Source of the DNA: Fraxinus americana
Taxonomy: Eukaryota > Streptophyta > Magnoliopsida > Lamiales > Oleaceae
DNA length: 64,000 nucleotides
Direction: 5' to 3'
Assembly (NCBI GenBank): GCA_035079005.1
Contig: CM068706.1
Span: 23,237,272 to 23,301,271, forward strand
In this document: positions 46,701 to 60,992 of the stretch, one piece after another
Layout: each line of letters starts with the position of its first letter
How positions within the stretch are numbered: position 1 is the stretch's first letter
The notes under the pieces: model-generated
Told to the model about the DNA's origin: nothing
Seen by the model: the letters and a program-made list of their open reading frames with translations, nothing else
Database searches by the model: none
Made by a program: the position numbers and the translations under genes

Positions 46701-49207
46701 CAAGTGCAACATTAAGCAGGGTAGTCCCCTCACGGAATTGATTGTTAGATGCAAGCTTATAATTTGGGATGAAGCGCCTATGATGAATAAATATTGTTTT
46801 GAGGCTTTGGATAGAAGGATGCGAGACATTTTGAGATTAAACAATTCCACGAGTAACGACATGTTTATGACACAGTATTGAATTCAGTTCAATTAGATAA
46901 AGGTGGTGTTTTTTTTTGTTTATGGTTATGGAGGTACATGGAAGACCTTTGTATTGAAAACTATATATGTGGCTTTAAGATCAAAGCTGAAATTGTGTTG
47001 AATGTGGCGTCAAGCGGTAAAGCATTGTTACTTTTGGACTGTGGTAGAACTCCACATTCAAGATTTGCGATATCGTCAAATCCAAATGAAGATTCCACGT
47101 GCAACATTAAGCAGGGTAGTCCTCTCGCGGAATTGATTGTTAGATGCAAGCTTATAATTTGGGATGAAGCGCCTATGATGAACAAATATTGTTTTGAGGC
47201 TTTGGATAGAAGCATGCGAGACATTTTGAGATTCAACAATTCCACGAGTAACGACATGTTTATGACACAGTATTGAATTCAGTTCAATCAGATAAAGGTG
47301 GTTTTTTTTGTTTATGGTTATGGAGGTACAGGGAAGACCTTTGTATTGAAAACTTTATCTGCGGCTTTAAGATCAAAGCTGAAATTGTGTTGAATGTGGC
47401 GTCAAGCGATAAAGCATTGTTACTTTTGGACTGTGGTAGAACTCCACATTCAAGATTTGCGATATCGCTAAATCCAAATGAAGATTCCACGTGCAACATT
47501 AAGCAGGGTAGTCCCCTCGCGGAATTGATTGTTAGATGCAAGCTTATAATTTGGGATGAAGCGCCTATGATGAACAAATATTGTTTTGAGGCTTTGGATA
47601 GAAGCATGCGAGACATTTTGAGATTCAACAATTCCACGAGTAACGACATGTTTATGACACAGTATTGAATTCAGTTCAATCAGATAAAGGTGGTTTTTTT
47701 TTGTTTATGGTTATGGAGGTACATGGAAGACCTTTGTATTGAAAACTATATCTGCGGCTTTAAGATCAAAGCGGAAATTGTGTTGAATGTGGCGTCAAGC
47801 GGTAAAGCATTGTTACTTTTGGACTGTGGTAGAACTCCACATTCAAGATTTGCGATATCGCCAAATCCAAATGAAGATTCCACGTGCAACATTAAGCAGG
47901 GTAGTCCTCTCGCGGAATTGATTGTTAGATGCAAGCTTATAATTTGGGATGAAGCGCCTATGATGAACAAATATTGTTTTGAGGCTTTGGATAGAAGCAT
48001 GCGAGACATTTTGAGATTCAACAATTCCACGAGTAACCACATGTTTATGACACCGTATTGAATTCAGTTCAATCAGATAAAGGTGGTTTTTTTTTGTTTA
48101 TGGTTATGGAGGTACATGGAAGACCTTTGTATTGAAAACTATATCTGTGGCTTTAAGATCAAAGCTGAAATTGTGTTGAATGTGGCGTCAAGCGGTAAAG
48201 CATTGTTACTTTTGGACTGTGGTAGAACTCCACATTCTAGATTTGCGATATCGCTAAATCCAAATGAAGATTCCAAGTGCAACATTAAGCAGGGTAGTCC
48301 CCTCACGGAATTGATTGTTAGATGCAAGCTTATAATTTGGGATGAAGCGCCTATGATGAACAAATATTGTTTTGAGGCTTTGGATAGAAGCATGCGAGAC
48401 ATTTTGAGATTCAACAATTCCACGAGTAACGACATGTTTATGACACAGTATTGAATTCAGTTCAATCAGATAAAAGTGGTGTTTTTTTTGTTTATGGTTA
48501 TGGAGGTACAGGGAAGACCTTTGTATTGAAAACTTTATCTGCGGCTTTAAGATCAAAGCTGAAATTGTGTTGAACGTGGCGCCAAGCGATAAAGCATTGT
48601 TACTTTTGGACTGTGGTAGAACTCCACATTCAAGATTTGCGATATCGCCAAATCCAAATGAAGATTCCACGTGCAACATTAAGCAGGGTAGTCCTCTCGC
48701 GGAATTGATTATTTGATGCAAGCTTATAATTTGGGATGAAGCGCCTATGATGAACAAATATTGTTTTGAGGCTTCGGATAGATGCATGCGAGACATTTTG
48801 AGATTCAACAATTCCACGAGTAACGACATGTTTATGACACAGTATTGAATTCAGTTCAATCAGATAAAGGTGGTTCGTTTTGTTTATGGTTATGGAGGTA
48901 CAGGGAAGACCTTTGTATTGAAAACTTTATCTGCGGCTTTAAGATCAAAGCTGAAATTGTGTTGAATGTGGCGTCAAGCGATAAAGCATTGTTACTTTTG
49001 GACTGTGGTAGAACTCCACATTCAAGATTTGCGATATCGCTAAATCCAAATGAAGATTCCACGTGCAACATTAAGCAGGGTAGTCCCCTCGCGGAATTGA
49101 TTGTTAGATGCAAGCTTATAATTTGGGATGAAGCGCCTATGATGAACAAATATTGTTTTGAGGCTTTGGATAGAAGCATGCGAGACATTTTGAGATTCAA
49201 CAATTCC
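43712..49207 (+). repeat. Fairly homogeneous part of the array (units 99-112)
   Basis: Most units here keep the full 131-codon compensated frame. Exceptions include 44823-44831, where GAACAAAATTG lost one base of ATATTG, and 45029-45033 (CAGAGATTG). A 48541-48720 unit has GTTGAACGTGGCGCC and GATTATTTGATG. No clear higher-order period was seen by eye. Confidence 0.65.
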
Positions 49208-51558
49208 ACGAGTAACGACATGTTTATGACATGATTGAATTCGGTTCAATCGGATAAAGGTGGTGTTTTTTGTTTATGGTTATGGAGGTACATGGAAGAC
49301 CTTTGTATTGAGAACTTTATCTGCGACTTTAAGATCAAAGCGAAATTGTGTTGAATGTGGCGTCAAGCGGTAAAGCATTGTTACTTTTGAATTTGTGGTA
49401 GAACTCCACATTCAAGATTTGCGATATCGCTAAATCCAAATGAAGATTCCACGTGCAACATTAAGCGGGGTAGTCCCCTCGCGGAATTGATTGTTAGATG
49501 CAAGCTTATAATTTGGGATGAAGCGCCTATGATGAACAAATATTGTTTTGAGGCTTTGGATAGAAGCATGCGAGACATTTTGAGATTCAACAATTCCACG
49601 AGTAACGACATGTTTATGACACAGTATTGAATTCAGTTCAATCAGATAAAGGTGGTTTTTTTTTGTTTATGGTTATGGAGGTACATGGAAGACCTTTGTA
49701 TTGAAAACTTTATCTGCGGCTTTAAGATCAAAGCAGAAATTGTGTTGAATGTGGCGTCAAGCGGTAAAGCATTGTTAATTTTGAATTTGTGGTACAACTC
49801 CACATTCAAGATTTGCGATATCGCCATATCCAAATGAAGATTCCACGTGCAACATTAAGCAGGGTAGTCCTCTCGCGGAATTGATTGTTAGATGCAAGCT
49901 TATAATTTGGGATGAAGCGCCTATGATGAACAAATATTGTTTTGAGGCTTTGGATAGAAGCATGCGAGACATTTTGAGATTCAACAATTCCACGAGTAAC
50001 GACATGTTTATGACACAGTATTGAATTCAGTTCAATCAGATAAAGGTGGTTTTTTTTGTTTATGGTTATGGAGGTACATGGAAGACCTTTGTATTGAAAA
50101 CTATATCTGCGGCTTTAAGATCAAAGAAGAAATTGTGTTGAATGTGGCGTCAAGCGGTAAAGCATTGTTACTTTTGGAATTGAGTAGAACTCCACATTCA
50201 AGATTTGCGATATCGCCAAATCCAAATGAAGATTCCACGTGCAACATTAAGCAGGGTAGTCCTCTCGCGGAATTGATTGTTAGATGCAAGCTTATAATTT
50301 GGGATGAAGCGCCTATGATGAACAAATATTGTTTTGAGGCTTTGGATAGAAGCATGCGAGACATTTTGAGATTCAACAATTCCACGAGTAACGACATGTT
50401 TATGACACAGTATTGAATTCAGTTCAATCAGATAAAGGTGGTTTTTTTGTTTATGGTTATGGAGGTACAGGGAAGACCTTTGTATTGAAAACTTTATCTG
50501 CGGCTTTAAGATCAAAGCTGAAATTGTGTTGAATGTGGCGTCAAGCGATAAAGCATTGTTACTTTTGGACTGTGGTAGAACTCCACATTCTAGATTTGCG
50601 ATATCGCTAAATCCAAATGAAGATTCCAAGTGCAACATTAAGCAGGGTAGTCCCACGCGGAATTGATTGTTAGATGCAAGCTTATAATTTGGGATGAAGC
50701 GCCTATGATGAACAAATATTGTTTTGAGGCTTTGGATAGAAGCATGCGAGACATTTTGAGATTCAACAATTCCACGAGTAACGACATGTTTATGACACAG
50801 TATTGAATTCGGTTCAATCGAGATAAAGGTGGTTTTTTGTTTATGGTTACGGAGGTACGGGAAGACCTTTGTATTGAAAACTTTATCTGCGGCTCTAAGA
50901 TCAAAGCGAGAAATTGTGTTGAATGTGGCGTCAAGCGGTAAAGCATTGTTACTTTTGAATTTGTGGTAGAACTCCACATTCTAGATTTGCGATATCGCTA
51001 AATCCAAATGAAGATTCCAAGTGCAACATTAAGCTGGGTAGTCATCTCGCAGAATTGATTGTTAGATGCAATCTTATAATTTGGGATGAAGCGCCTATGA
51101 TGAACAAATATTGTTTTGAGGCTTTGGATAGAAGCATGCGAGACATTTTGAGATTCAACAATTCCACGAGTAACGACATGTTTATGACACGATATTGAAT
51201 TCGATTCAATCGGATAAAGGTGGTTTTTTTGTTTATGGTTATGGAGGTACATGGAAGACCTTTGTGTCGAAAACTTTATCTGCGGCTTTAAGATCAAAGC
51301 GAAATTGTGTTGAATGTGGCGTCAAGCGGTAAAGCATTGTTACTTTTGAATTTGTGGTAGAACTCCACATTCAAGATTTACGATACCGCTAAATCCAAAT
51401 GAAGATTCCACGTGCAACATTAAGCAGGGTAGTCCTCTCGCGGAATTGATTGTTAGATGCAAGCTTATAATTTGGGATGAAGCGCCTATGATGAACAAAT
51501 ATTGTTTTGAGGCTTTGGATAGAAGCATGCGAAACATTTTGAGATTCAACAATTCCAC
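49208..51558 (+). repeat. Indel-rich zone I (units 113-118)
   Basis: Small indels cluster here: AAGCGAAATTG and AAGCGAGAAATTG in place of AAGCAGAAATTG, TTTGAATTTGTGG, TACGGGAAGACC, GAATTCGGTTCAATCGAG, GAATTCGATTCAATCGG, CCCACGCGG for CCCCTCGCGG, and TTGTGTCGAAAAC. Most change one base at a G or C run, so they may be real subfamily marks or residual sequencing errors. Confidence 0.6.
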
Positions 51559-54500
51559 GAGTAACGACATGTTTATGACACAGTATTGAATTCAGTTCAA
51601 TCAGATAAAGGTGGTTCGTTTTGTTTATGGTTATGGAGGTACAGGGAAGACCTTTGTATTGAAAACTTTATCTGCGGCTTTAAGATCAAAGCTGAAATTG
51701 TGTTGAATGTGGCGTCAAGCGATAAAGCATTGTTACTTTTGGACTGTGGTAGAACTCCACATTCAAGATTTACGATACCGCTAAATCCAAATGAAGATTC
51801 CACGTGCAACATTAAGCAGGGTAGTCCTCTCGCGGAATTGATTGTTAGATGCAAGCTTATAATTTGGGATGAAGCGCCTATGATGAACAAATATTGTTTT
51901 GAGGCTTTGGATAGAAGCATGCGAGACATTTTGAGATTCAACAATTCCACGAGTAACGACATGTTTATGACACAGTATTGAATTCAGTTCAATCAGATAA
52001 AGGTAGTGCTTTTTTTGTTTATGGTTATGGAGGTACATTGAAGACCTTTGTGTTGAAAACTATATCTACGGCTTTAAGATCAAAGCGGAAATTGTGTTGA
52101 ATGTGGCGTCAAGCGGTAAAGCATTGTTACTTTTGGACTGTGGTAGAACTCCACATTCAAGATTTGCGATATCGCCAAATCCAAATGAAGATTCCACGTG
52201 CAACATTAAGCAGGGTAGTCCTCTCGCGGAATTGATTGTTAGATGCAAGCTTATAATTTGGGATGAAGCGCCTATGATGAACAAATATTGTTTTGAGGCT
52301 TTGGATAGAAGCATGCGAGACATTTTGAGATTCAACAATTCCACGAGTAACGACATGTTTATGACACAGTATTGAATTCAGTTCAATCAGATAAAGGTGG
52401 TTTTTTTTTTGTTTATGGTTATGGAGGTACATGAAAGACCTTTGTATTGAAAACTATATCTGCGGCTTTAAGATCAAAGCTGAAATTGTGTTGAATGTGG
52501 CGTCAAGCGGTAAAGCATTGTTACTTTTGGACTGTGGTAGAACTCCACATTCAAGATTTGCGATACCGCTAAATCCAAATGAAGATTCCACGTGCAACAT
52601 TAAGCAGGGTAGTCCTCTCGCGGAATTGATTGTTAGATGCAAGCTTATAATTTGGGATGAAGCGCCTATGATGAACAAATATTGTTTTGAGGCTTTGGAT
52701 AGAAGCATGCGAGACATTTTGAGATTCAACAATTCCACGAGTAACGACATGTTTATGACACAGTATTGAATTCAGTTCAATCAGATAAAGGTGGTTTTTT
52801 TTTGTTTATGGTTATGGAGGTACATGGAAGACCTTTGTATTGAAAACTATATCTGCGGCTTTAAGATCAAAGTAGAAATTGTGTTGAATGTGGCGTCAAG
52901 CGGTAAAGCATTGTTACTTTTGGACTGTGGTAGAACTCCACATTCAAGATTTGCGATATCGCCAAATCCAAATGAAGATTCCACGTGCAACATTAAGCAG
53001 GGTAGTCCTCTCGCGGAATTGATTGTTAGATGCAAGCTTATAATTTGGGATGAAGCGCCTATGATGAACAAATATTGTTTTGAGGCTTTGGATAGAAGCA
53101 TGCGAGACATTTTGAGATTCAACAATTCCACGAGTAACGACATGTTTATGACACAGTATTGAATTCAGTTCAATCAGATAAAGGTGGTTTTTTTTGTTTA
53201 TGGTTATAGAGGTACAGGGAAGACCTTTGTATTGAGAACTTTATCTGCAGCTTTAAGATCAAAGCTGAAATTGTGTTGAATGTGGCGTCAAGCGATAAAG
53301 CATTGTTACTTTTGGACTGTGGTAGAACTCCACATTCTAGATTTGCGATATCGCTAAATCCAAATGAAGATTCCAAGTGCAACATTAAGCAGGGTAGTCC
53401 CCTCGGGGAATTGATTGTTAGATGCAAGCTTATAATTTGGGATGAAGCGCCTATGATGAACAAATATTGTTTTGAGGCTTTGGATAGAAGCATGCGAGAC
53501 ATTTTGAGATTCAACAATTCCACGAGTAACGACATGTTTATGACACAGTATTGAATTCAGTTCAATCAGATAAAGGTGGTTTTTTTTGGTTTATGGTTAT
53601 GGAGGTACAGGGAAGACCTTTGTACTGAAAACTTTATCTGCGGCTTTAAGATCTAAGCAGAAATTGTGTTGAATGTGGCGTCAAGCGGTAAAGCATTGTT
53701 ACTTTTGGACTGTGGTAGAACTCCACATTCAAGATTTGCGATACCGCGAAATCCAAATGAAGATTCCACGTGCAACATTAAGCAGGGTAGTCCTCTCGCG
53801 GAATTGATTGTTAGATGCAAGCTTATAATTTGGGATGAAGCGCCTATGATGAACAAATATTGTTTTGAGGCTTTGGATAGAAGCATGCGAGACATTTTGA
53901 GATTCGACAATTCCACGAGTAACGACATGTTTATGACACAGTATTGAATTCAGTTCAATCAAATAAAGGTGGTGTTTTTTTTTGTTTATGGTTATGGAGG
54001 TACAGGGAAGACCTTTGTATTGAAAACTTTATCTGCGGCTTTAAGATCAAAGCAGAAATTGTGTTGAATGTGGCGTCAAGCGGTAAAGCATTGTTACTTT
54101 TGGACTGTGGTAGAACTCCACATTCAAGATTTGCGATACCGCTAAATCCAAATGAAGATTCCATGTGCAACATTAAGCAGGGTAGTCCTCTCGCGGAATT
54201 GATTGTTAGATGCAAGCTTATAATTTGGGATGAAGCGCCTATGATGAACAAATATTGTTTTGAGGCTTTGGATAGTAGCATGCGAGACATTTTGAGATTC
54301 GACAATTCCACGAGTAACGACATTTTTATGATACAGTATTGAATTCAGTTCAATCAGATAAAGGTGGTGTTTTTTTTTGTTTATGGTTATGGAGGTACAG
54401 GGAAGACCTTTGTATTGAAAACTTTATCTGCGGCTTTAAGATCAAAGCTGAAATTGTGTTGAATGTGGCGTCAAGCGATAAAGCATTGTTACTTTTGGAC

Positions 54501-56667
54501 TGTGGTAGAACTCCACATTCTAGTTTTGCGATACCGCTAAATCCAAATGAAGATTCCACGTGCAACATTAAGCAGGGTAGTCCTCTCGCGGAATTGATTG
54601 TTAGATGCAAGCTTATAATTTGGGATGAAGCGCCTATGATGAACAAATATTGTTTTGAGGCTTTGGATAGAAGCATGCAAGACATTTTGAGATTCAACAA
54701 TTCCACGAGTAACGACATGTTTATGACATAATATTGAATTCAGTTCAATCAGATAAAGGTGTTTTTTTTTATAGTTATGGAGGTACAGGGAAGACCTTTG
54801 TATTGAAAACTTTATCTGCGGCTTTAAGATCAAAGCTGAAATTGTGTTGAATGTGGCGTCAAGCGGTAAAGCATTGTTACTTTTGGACTGTGGTAGAACT
54901 CCACATTCAAGATTTGCGATATCGCCAAATCCAAATGAAGATTCCACGTGCAACATTAAGCAAGGTAGTCCTCTCGCGGAATTGATTGTTAGATGCAAGC
55001 TTATAATTTGGGATGAAGCGCCTATGATGAACAAATATTGTTTTGAGGCTTTGGATAGAAGCATGCGAGACATTTTGAGATTCAACAATTCCACGAGTAA
55101 CGACATGTTTATGACACAGTATTGAATTCAGTTCAATCAGATAAAGGTGGTTTTTTTTGTTTATGGTTATGGAGGTACATGGAAGACCTTTGTATTGAAA
55201 ACTATATCTGCGGCTTTAAGATCAAAGAAGAAATTGTGTTGAATGTGGCGTCAAGCGGTAAAGCATTGTTACTTTTGGACTGTGGTAGAACTCCACATTC
55301 AAGATTTGCGATATCGCCAAATCCAAATGAAGATTCCACGTGCAACATTAAGCAGGGTAGTCCTCTCGCGGAATTGATTGTTAGATGCAAGCTTATAATT
55401 TGGGATGAAGCGCCTATGATGAAAAAATATTGTTTTGAGGCTTTGGATAGAAGCATACGAGACATTTTGAGATTCAACAATTCAACGAGTAACGACATGT
55501 TTATGACACAGTATTGAATTCAGTTCAATCAGATAAAGGTGGTTTTTTCTGTTTATGGTTATGGAGGTACAGGGAAGACCTTTGTATTGAAAACTTTATC
55601 TGCGGCTTTAAGATCAAATCTGAAATTGTGTTGAATGTGGCGTCAAGCGAGAAAGCATTGTTACTTTTGGACTGTGGTAGAACTCCACATTCTAGATTTG
55701 CGATATCGCTAAATCCAAATGAAGATTCCAAGTGCAACATTAAGCAGGGTAGTCCCCTCGCGGAATTGATTGTTAGATGCAAGCTTATAATTTGGGATGA
55801 AGCGCCTATGATGAACAAATATTGTTTTGAGGCTTTGGATAGAAGCATGCGCGACATTTTGAGATTCAACAATTCCACGAGTAACGACATGTTTATGACA
55901 CAGTATTGAATTCAGTTCAATCAGATAAAGGTTGTGTTTTTTTTGTTTATGGTTATGGAGGTACATGGAAGACCTTTGTATTGAAAACTTTATCTGCGGC
56001 TTTAAGATCAAAGCAGAAATTGTGTTGAATGTGGCGTCAAGCGGTAAAGCATTGTTACTTTTGGTCTGTGGTAGAACTCCACATTCAAGATTTGCGATAT
56101 CGCCAAATCCAAATGAAGATTCCACGTGCAACATTAAGCAGGGTAGTCCTCTCGCGGAATTGATTGTTAGATGCAAGCTTATAATTTGGGATGAAGCGCC
56201 TATGATGAACAAATATTGTTTTGAGGCTTTGGATAGAAGCATGCGAGACATTTTGAGATTCAACAATTCCACGAGTAACGACATGTTTATGACACAATAT
56301 TGTATTCGGTTCAATCAGATAAAGGTGGTGTTTTTTTTTGTTTATGGTTATGGAGGTACGTGGAAGACCTTTGTATTGAAAACTTTATCTGCGGCTTTAA
56401 GATCAAAGCAGAAATTGTGTTGAATGTGGCGTCAAGCGGTAAAGCATTGTTACTTTTGGGCTGTGGTAGAACTCCACATTCTAGATTTGCGATATCGCTA
56501 AATCCAAATGAAGATTCCACGTGCAACATTAAGCAGGGTAGTCCCCTCGCGGAATTGATTGTTAGATGCAAGCTTATAATTTGGGATGAAGCGCCTATGA
56601 TGAACAAATATTGTTTTGAGGCTTTGGATAGAAACGTGCGAGACATTTTGAGATTCAACAATTCCAC
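51559..56667 (+). repeat. Array units 119-131
   Basis: Regular monomers dominated by the GATACCGCTAAATCC and GATATCGCC backgrounds. Unit 127 is short (388 bp) with a 9-base T tract straight before ATAG. The junction at 56302 reads TGT, so a frame continues into the next unit. TTTACGATACC occurs at 51377 and 51771 only, marking a copied pair in units 118-119. Confidence 0.65.
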
Positions 56668-59600
56668 GAGTAACGACATGTTTATGAGACGTTATTGAAT
56701 TCAGTTCACTCGGATAAAGGTGGTGTTTTTTTGTTTATGGTTATGGAGGTACATGAAAGACCTTTGTATTGAAAACTATATCTGCGGCTTTAAGATCAAA
56801 GCGAGAAATTGTGTTGAATGTGGCGTCAAGCGGTAAAGCATTGTTACTTTTGAATTGTGGTAGAACTCCACATTCAAGATTTGCGATACAGCTAAATCCA
56901 AATGAAGATTCCACGTGCAACATTAAGCAGGGTAGTCCTCTCGCGGAATTGATTGTTAGATGCAAGCTTATAATTTGGGATGAAGCGCCTATGATGAACA
57001 AATATTGTTTTGAGGCTTTGGATAGAAGCATGCGAGACATTTTGAGATTCAACAATTCAACGAGTAACGACATGTTTATGACACAGTATTGAATTCAGTT
57101 CAATCAGATAAAGGTGGTTTTTTGTTTATGGTTATGAAGGTACATGGAAGACCTTTGTATTGAAAACTTTATCTGCGGCTTTAAGATCAAAGCGAAATTG
57201 TGTTGAATGTGGCGTCAAGCGGTAAAGCATTGTTACTTTTGGTGTGGTAGAACTCCACATTCAAGATTTGCGATATCGCTAAATCCAAATGAAGATTCCA
57301 CGTGCAACATTAAGCAGGGTAGTCCTCTCGCGGAATTGATTGTTAGATGCAAGCTTATAATTTGGGATGAAGCGCCTATGATGAACAAATATTGTTTTGA
57401 GGCTTTGGATAGAAGCATGCGAGACATTTTGAGATTCAACAATTCCACGAGTAACGACAATTTTATGACACGATATTGAATTCAGTTCAATCAGATAAAG
57501 GTGGTTTTTTTTTGTTTATGGTTATGGGGGTACATGGAAGACCTTTGTATTGAAAACTTTATCTGCGGCTTTAAGATCAAAGAAGAAATTGGGTTGAATG
57601 TGGCGTCAAGCGGTAAAGTATTGTTACTTTTGAATTTGTGGTAGAACTCCACATTCAAGATTTGCGATATCGCTAAATCCAAATGAAGATTCCACGTGCA
57701 ACATTAAGCGGGGTAGTCCTCTCGCGGAAGTGATTGCTAGACGCAAGCTTATAATTTGGGATGAAGCGCCGATTATGAACAAATATTGTTTTGAGGCTTT
57801 GGATAGAAGCATGCGAGACATTTTGAGATTCAACAATTCCACGAGTAACGACATGTTTATGACACGGTATTGAATTCGGTTCAATCGGATAAAGGTGGTT
57901 TTTTTTTGTTTATGGTTATCGAGGTACATGGAAGACCTTTGTATTGATAACATTATCTGCGGCTTTAAGATCGAAGCAGAAATTGTGTTGAATGTGGCGT
58001 CAAGCGATAAATAATTGTTACTTTTGGACTGTGGGAGAACTCCACATTCAAGATTTTGCGATATCGCTAAATCCAAATGAAGATTCCACGTGCAACATTA
58101 AGCAAGGTAGTCCTCTCGCGGAATTGATTGTTAGATGCAAGCTTATAATTTGGGATGAAGCGCCTATGATGAACAAATATTGTTTTGAGGCTTTGGATAG
58201 AAGCATGCGAGACATTTTGAGATTCAACAATTCCACGAGTAACGACATGTTTATGACACAGTATTGAATTCAGTTCAATCGGATAAAGGTGGGTTTTTTG
58301 TTTATGGTTATGGAGGTACAGGGAAGACCTTTGTATGAAAAATTTTATCCGCGGCTTTAAGATCAAAAGCGGAAATTGTGTTGAATGTGGCGTCAAAGGT
58401 AAAGCATCGTTACTTTTGAATTTGTGGTAGAACTCCACATTCAAGATTTGCGATATCGCCAAATCCAAATGAAGATTCCACGTGCAACATTAAGCAGGGT
58501 AGTCCACTCGCGGAATTGATTGTTAGATGCAAGCTTATAATTTGGGATGCAGTGCCTATGATGAACAAATATTGTTTTGAGGCTTTGGATAGAAGCATGC
58601 GAGACATTTTGAGATTCAACAATTCCACGAGTAACGACATGTTTATGATACACTATTGAATTCAGTTCAATCGGATAAAGGTGGTGTTTTTTTGTTTATG
58701 GTTATGGAGGTAAAGGGAAGACCTTTGTATTGAAAACTTTATATACGGCTTTAAGATCAAAGAAGAAACTGTGTTGAATGTGGCGTCAAGCGGTAAAGCA
58801 TTGTTACTTTTGAATGTGGTAGAACTCCACATTCAAGATTTGCGATATCGCTAAATCCAAAAGAAGATTCCACGTGCAACATTAAGCGAGGGTAGTCCTC
58901 GCGGAATTGATTGTTAGATGCAAGCTTATAATTTGGGATGAAGCGCCTATGATGAACAAATATTGTTTTGAGGCTTTGGATAGAAGCATGCGAGACATTT
59001 TGAGATTCAACAATTCCACGAGTAACGACATGTTTATGACACAGTATTGAATTCAGTTCAATCAGATAAAGGTGGCGTTTTTTTTTGTTTATGGTTATGG
59101 AGGTACGGGGAAGTCCTTTGTATTGAAAACTTTATCTGCGGCTTTAAGATCAAAGCTGAAATTGTGTTGAATGTGGCGTCAAGCGATAAAGCATTGTTAC
59201 TTTTGGACTGTGGTAGAACTCCACATTCTAGATTTGCGATATCGCTAAATCCAAATGAAGATTCCAAGTGCAACATTAAGCAGGGTAGTCCCCTCGCGGA
59301 ATTGATTGTTAGATGCAAGCTTATAATTTGGGATGAAGCGCCTATGATGAACAAATATTGTTTTGAGGCTTTGGATAGAAGCATGCGAGACATTTTGAGA
59401 TTCAACAATTCCACGAGTAACGACATGTTTATGACACAGTATTGAATTCAGTTCAATCAGATAAAGGTGGTGTTTTTTTTTGTTTATGGTTATGGAGGTA
59501 CAGGGAAGACCTTTGTATTGAAAACTTTATCTGCGGCTTTAAGATCAAAGCAGAAATTGTGTTGAATGTGGCGTCAAGCGGTAAAGCATTGTTACTTTTG

Positions 59601-60992
59601 GACTGTGGTAGAACTCCACATTCAAGATTTGCGATATCGCTAAATCCAAATGAAGATTCCACGTGCAACATTAAGCGGGGTAGTCATCTCGCAGAATTGA
59701 TTGTTAGATGCAAGCTTATAATTTGGGATGAAGCGCCTGTGATGAACAAAATTGTTTTGAGGCTTTGGATAGAAGCATGCGAGACATTTTGAGATTCAAC
59801 AATTCCACGAGTAACGACATGTTTATGACACGATATTGAATTCGGTTCAATCGGATAAAGGTGGTTTTTTTGTTTATGGTTATGGAGGTACATGGAAGAC
59901 CTTTGTGTTGAAAACTTTATCTGCGACTTTAAGATCAAAGAAGAAATTGTGTTGAATGTGGCGTCAAGCGGTAAACCATTGTTACTTTTGGACTGTGGTA
60001 GAACTCCACATTCAAGATTTGCGATACCTCTAAATCCAAATGAAGATTCCACGTGCAACATTAAGCGAGGGTAGTCCCCTCGCGGAATTGATTGTTAGAT
60101 GCAAGCTTATAATTTGGGATGAAGCGCCTATGATGAACAAATATTGTTTTGAGGCTTTGGATAGAAGCATGCGAGACATTTTGAGATTCAACAATTCCAC
60201 GAGTAACGACATGTTTATGACACAATATTGAATTCAGTTCAATCGAGATAAAGGTGGTGTTTTTTTGTTTATGGTTATGGAGGTATAGGGAAGACCTTTG
60301 TATTGAAAACTTTATCTGCGGCTTTAAGATCAAAGCGAGAAATTGTGTTGAATGTGGCGTCAAGCGGTAAAGCATTGTTACTTTTGAATTTGTGGTAGAA
60401 CTCCACATTCAAGATTTGCGATATCGCCAAATCCAAATGAAGATTCCACGTGCAACATTAAGCAGGGTAGTCCTCTCGCGGAATTGATTGTTAGATGCAA
60501 GCTTATAATTTGGGATGAAGCGCCTATGATGAACAAATATTGTTTTGAGGCTTTGGATAGAAGCATGCGAGACATTTTGAGATTCAACAATTCCACGAGT
60601 AACGACATGTTTATGACACAGTATTGAATTCAGTTCAATCAGATAAAGGTGGTGTTTTTTTTTTGTTTATGGTTATGGAGGTACATGGAAGACCTTTGTG
60701 TTGAAAACTTTATCTGCGACTTTAAGATCAAAGAAGAAATTGTGTTGAATGTGGCGTCAAGCGGTAAACCATTGTTACTTTTGGATTGTGGTAGAACTCC
60801 ACATTCAAGATTTGCGATATCGCCAAATCCAAATGAAGATTCCACGTGCAACATTAAGTAGGGTAGTCCTCTCGCGGAATTGATTGTTAGATGCAAGCTT
60901 ATAATTTGGGATGAAGCGCCTATGATGAACAAATATTGTTTTGAGGCTTTGGATAGAAGCATGCGAGACATTTTGAGATTCAACAATTCCAC
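56668..60992 (+). repeat. Indel-rich zone II (units 132-142)
   Basis: The same indel types as in zone I return: AAGCGAGAAATTG, AAGCGAAATTG, TTTGAATTTGTGG, TTTTGGTGTGG, TTAAGCGAGGGTAG, CGGTTCAATCGG and AATCGAGATAAAGG. The shortest unit of the array (387 bp, unit 133) lies at 57062-57448. GAACAAAATTG recurs at 59754, as at 44823, linking the two loci. Confidence 0.6.
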
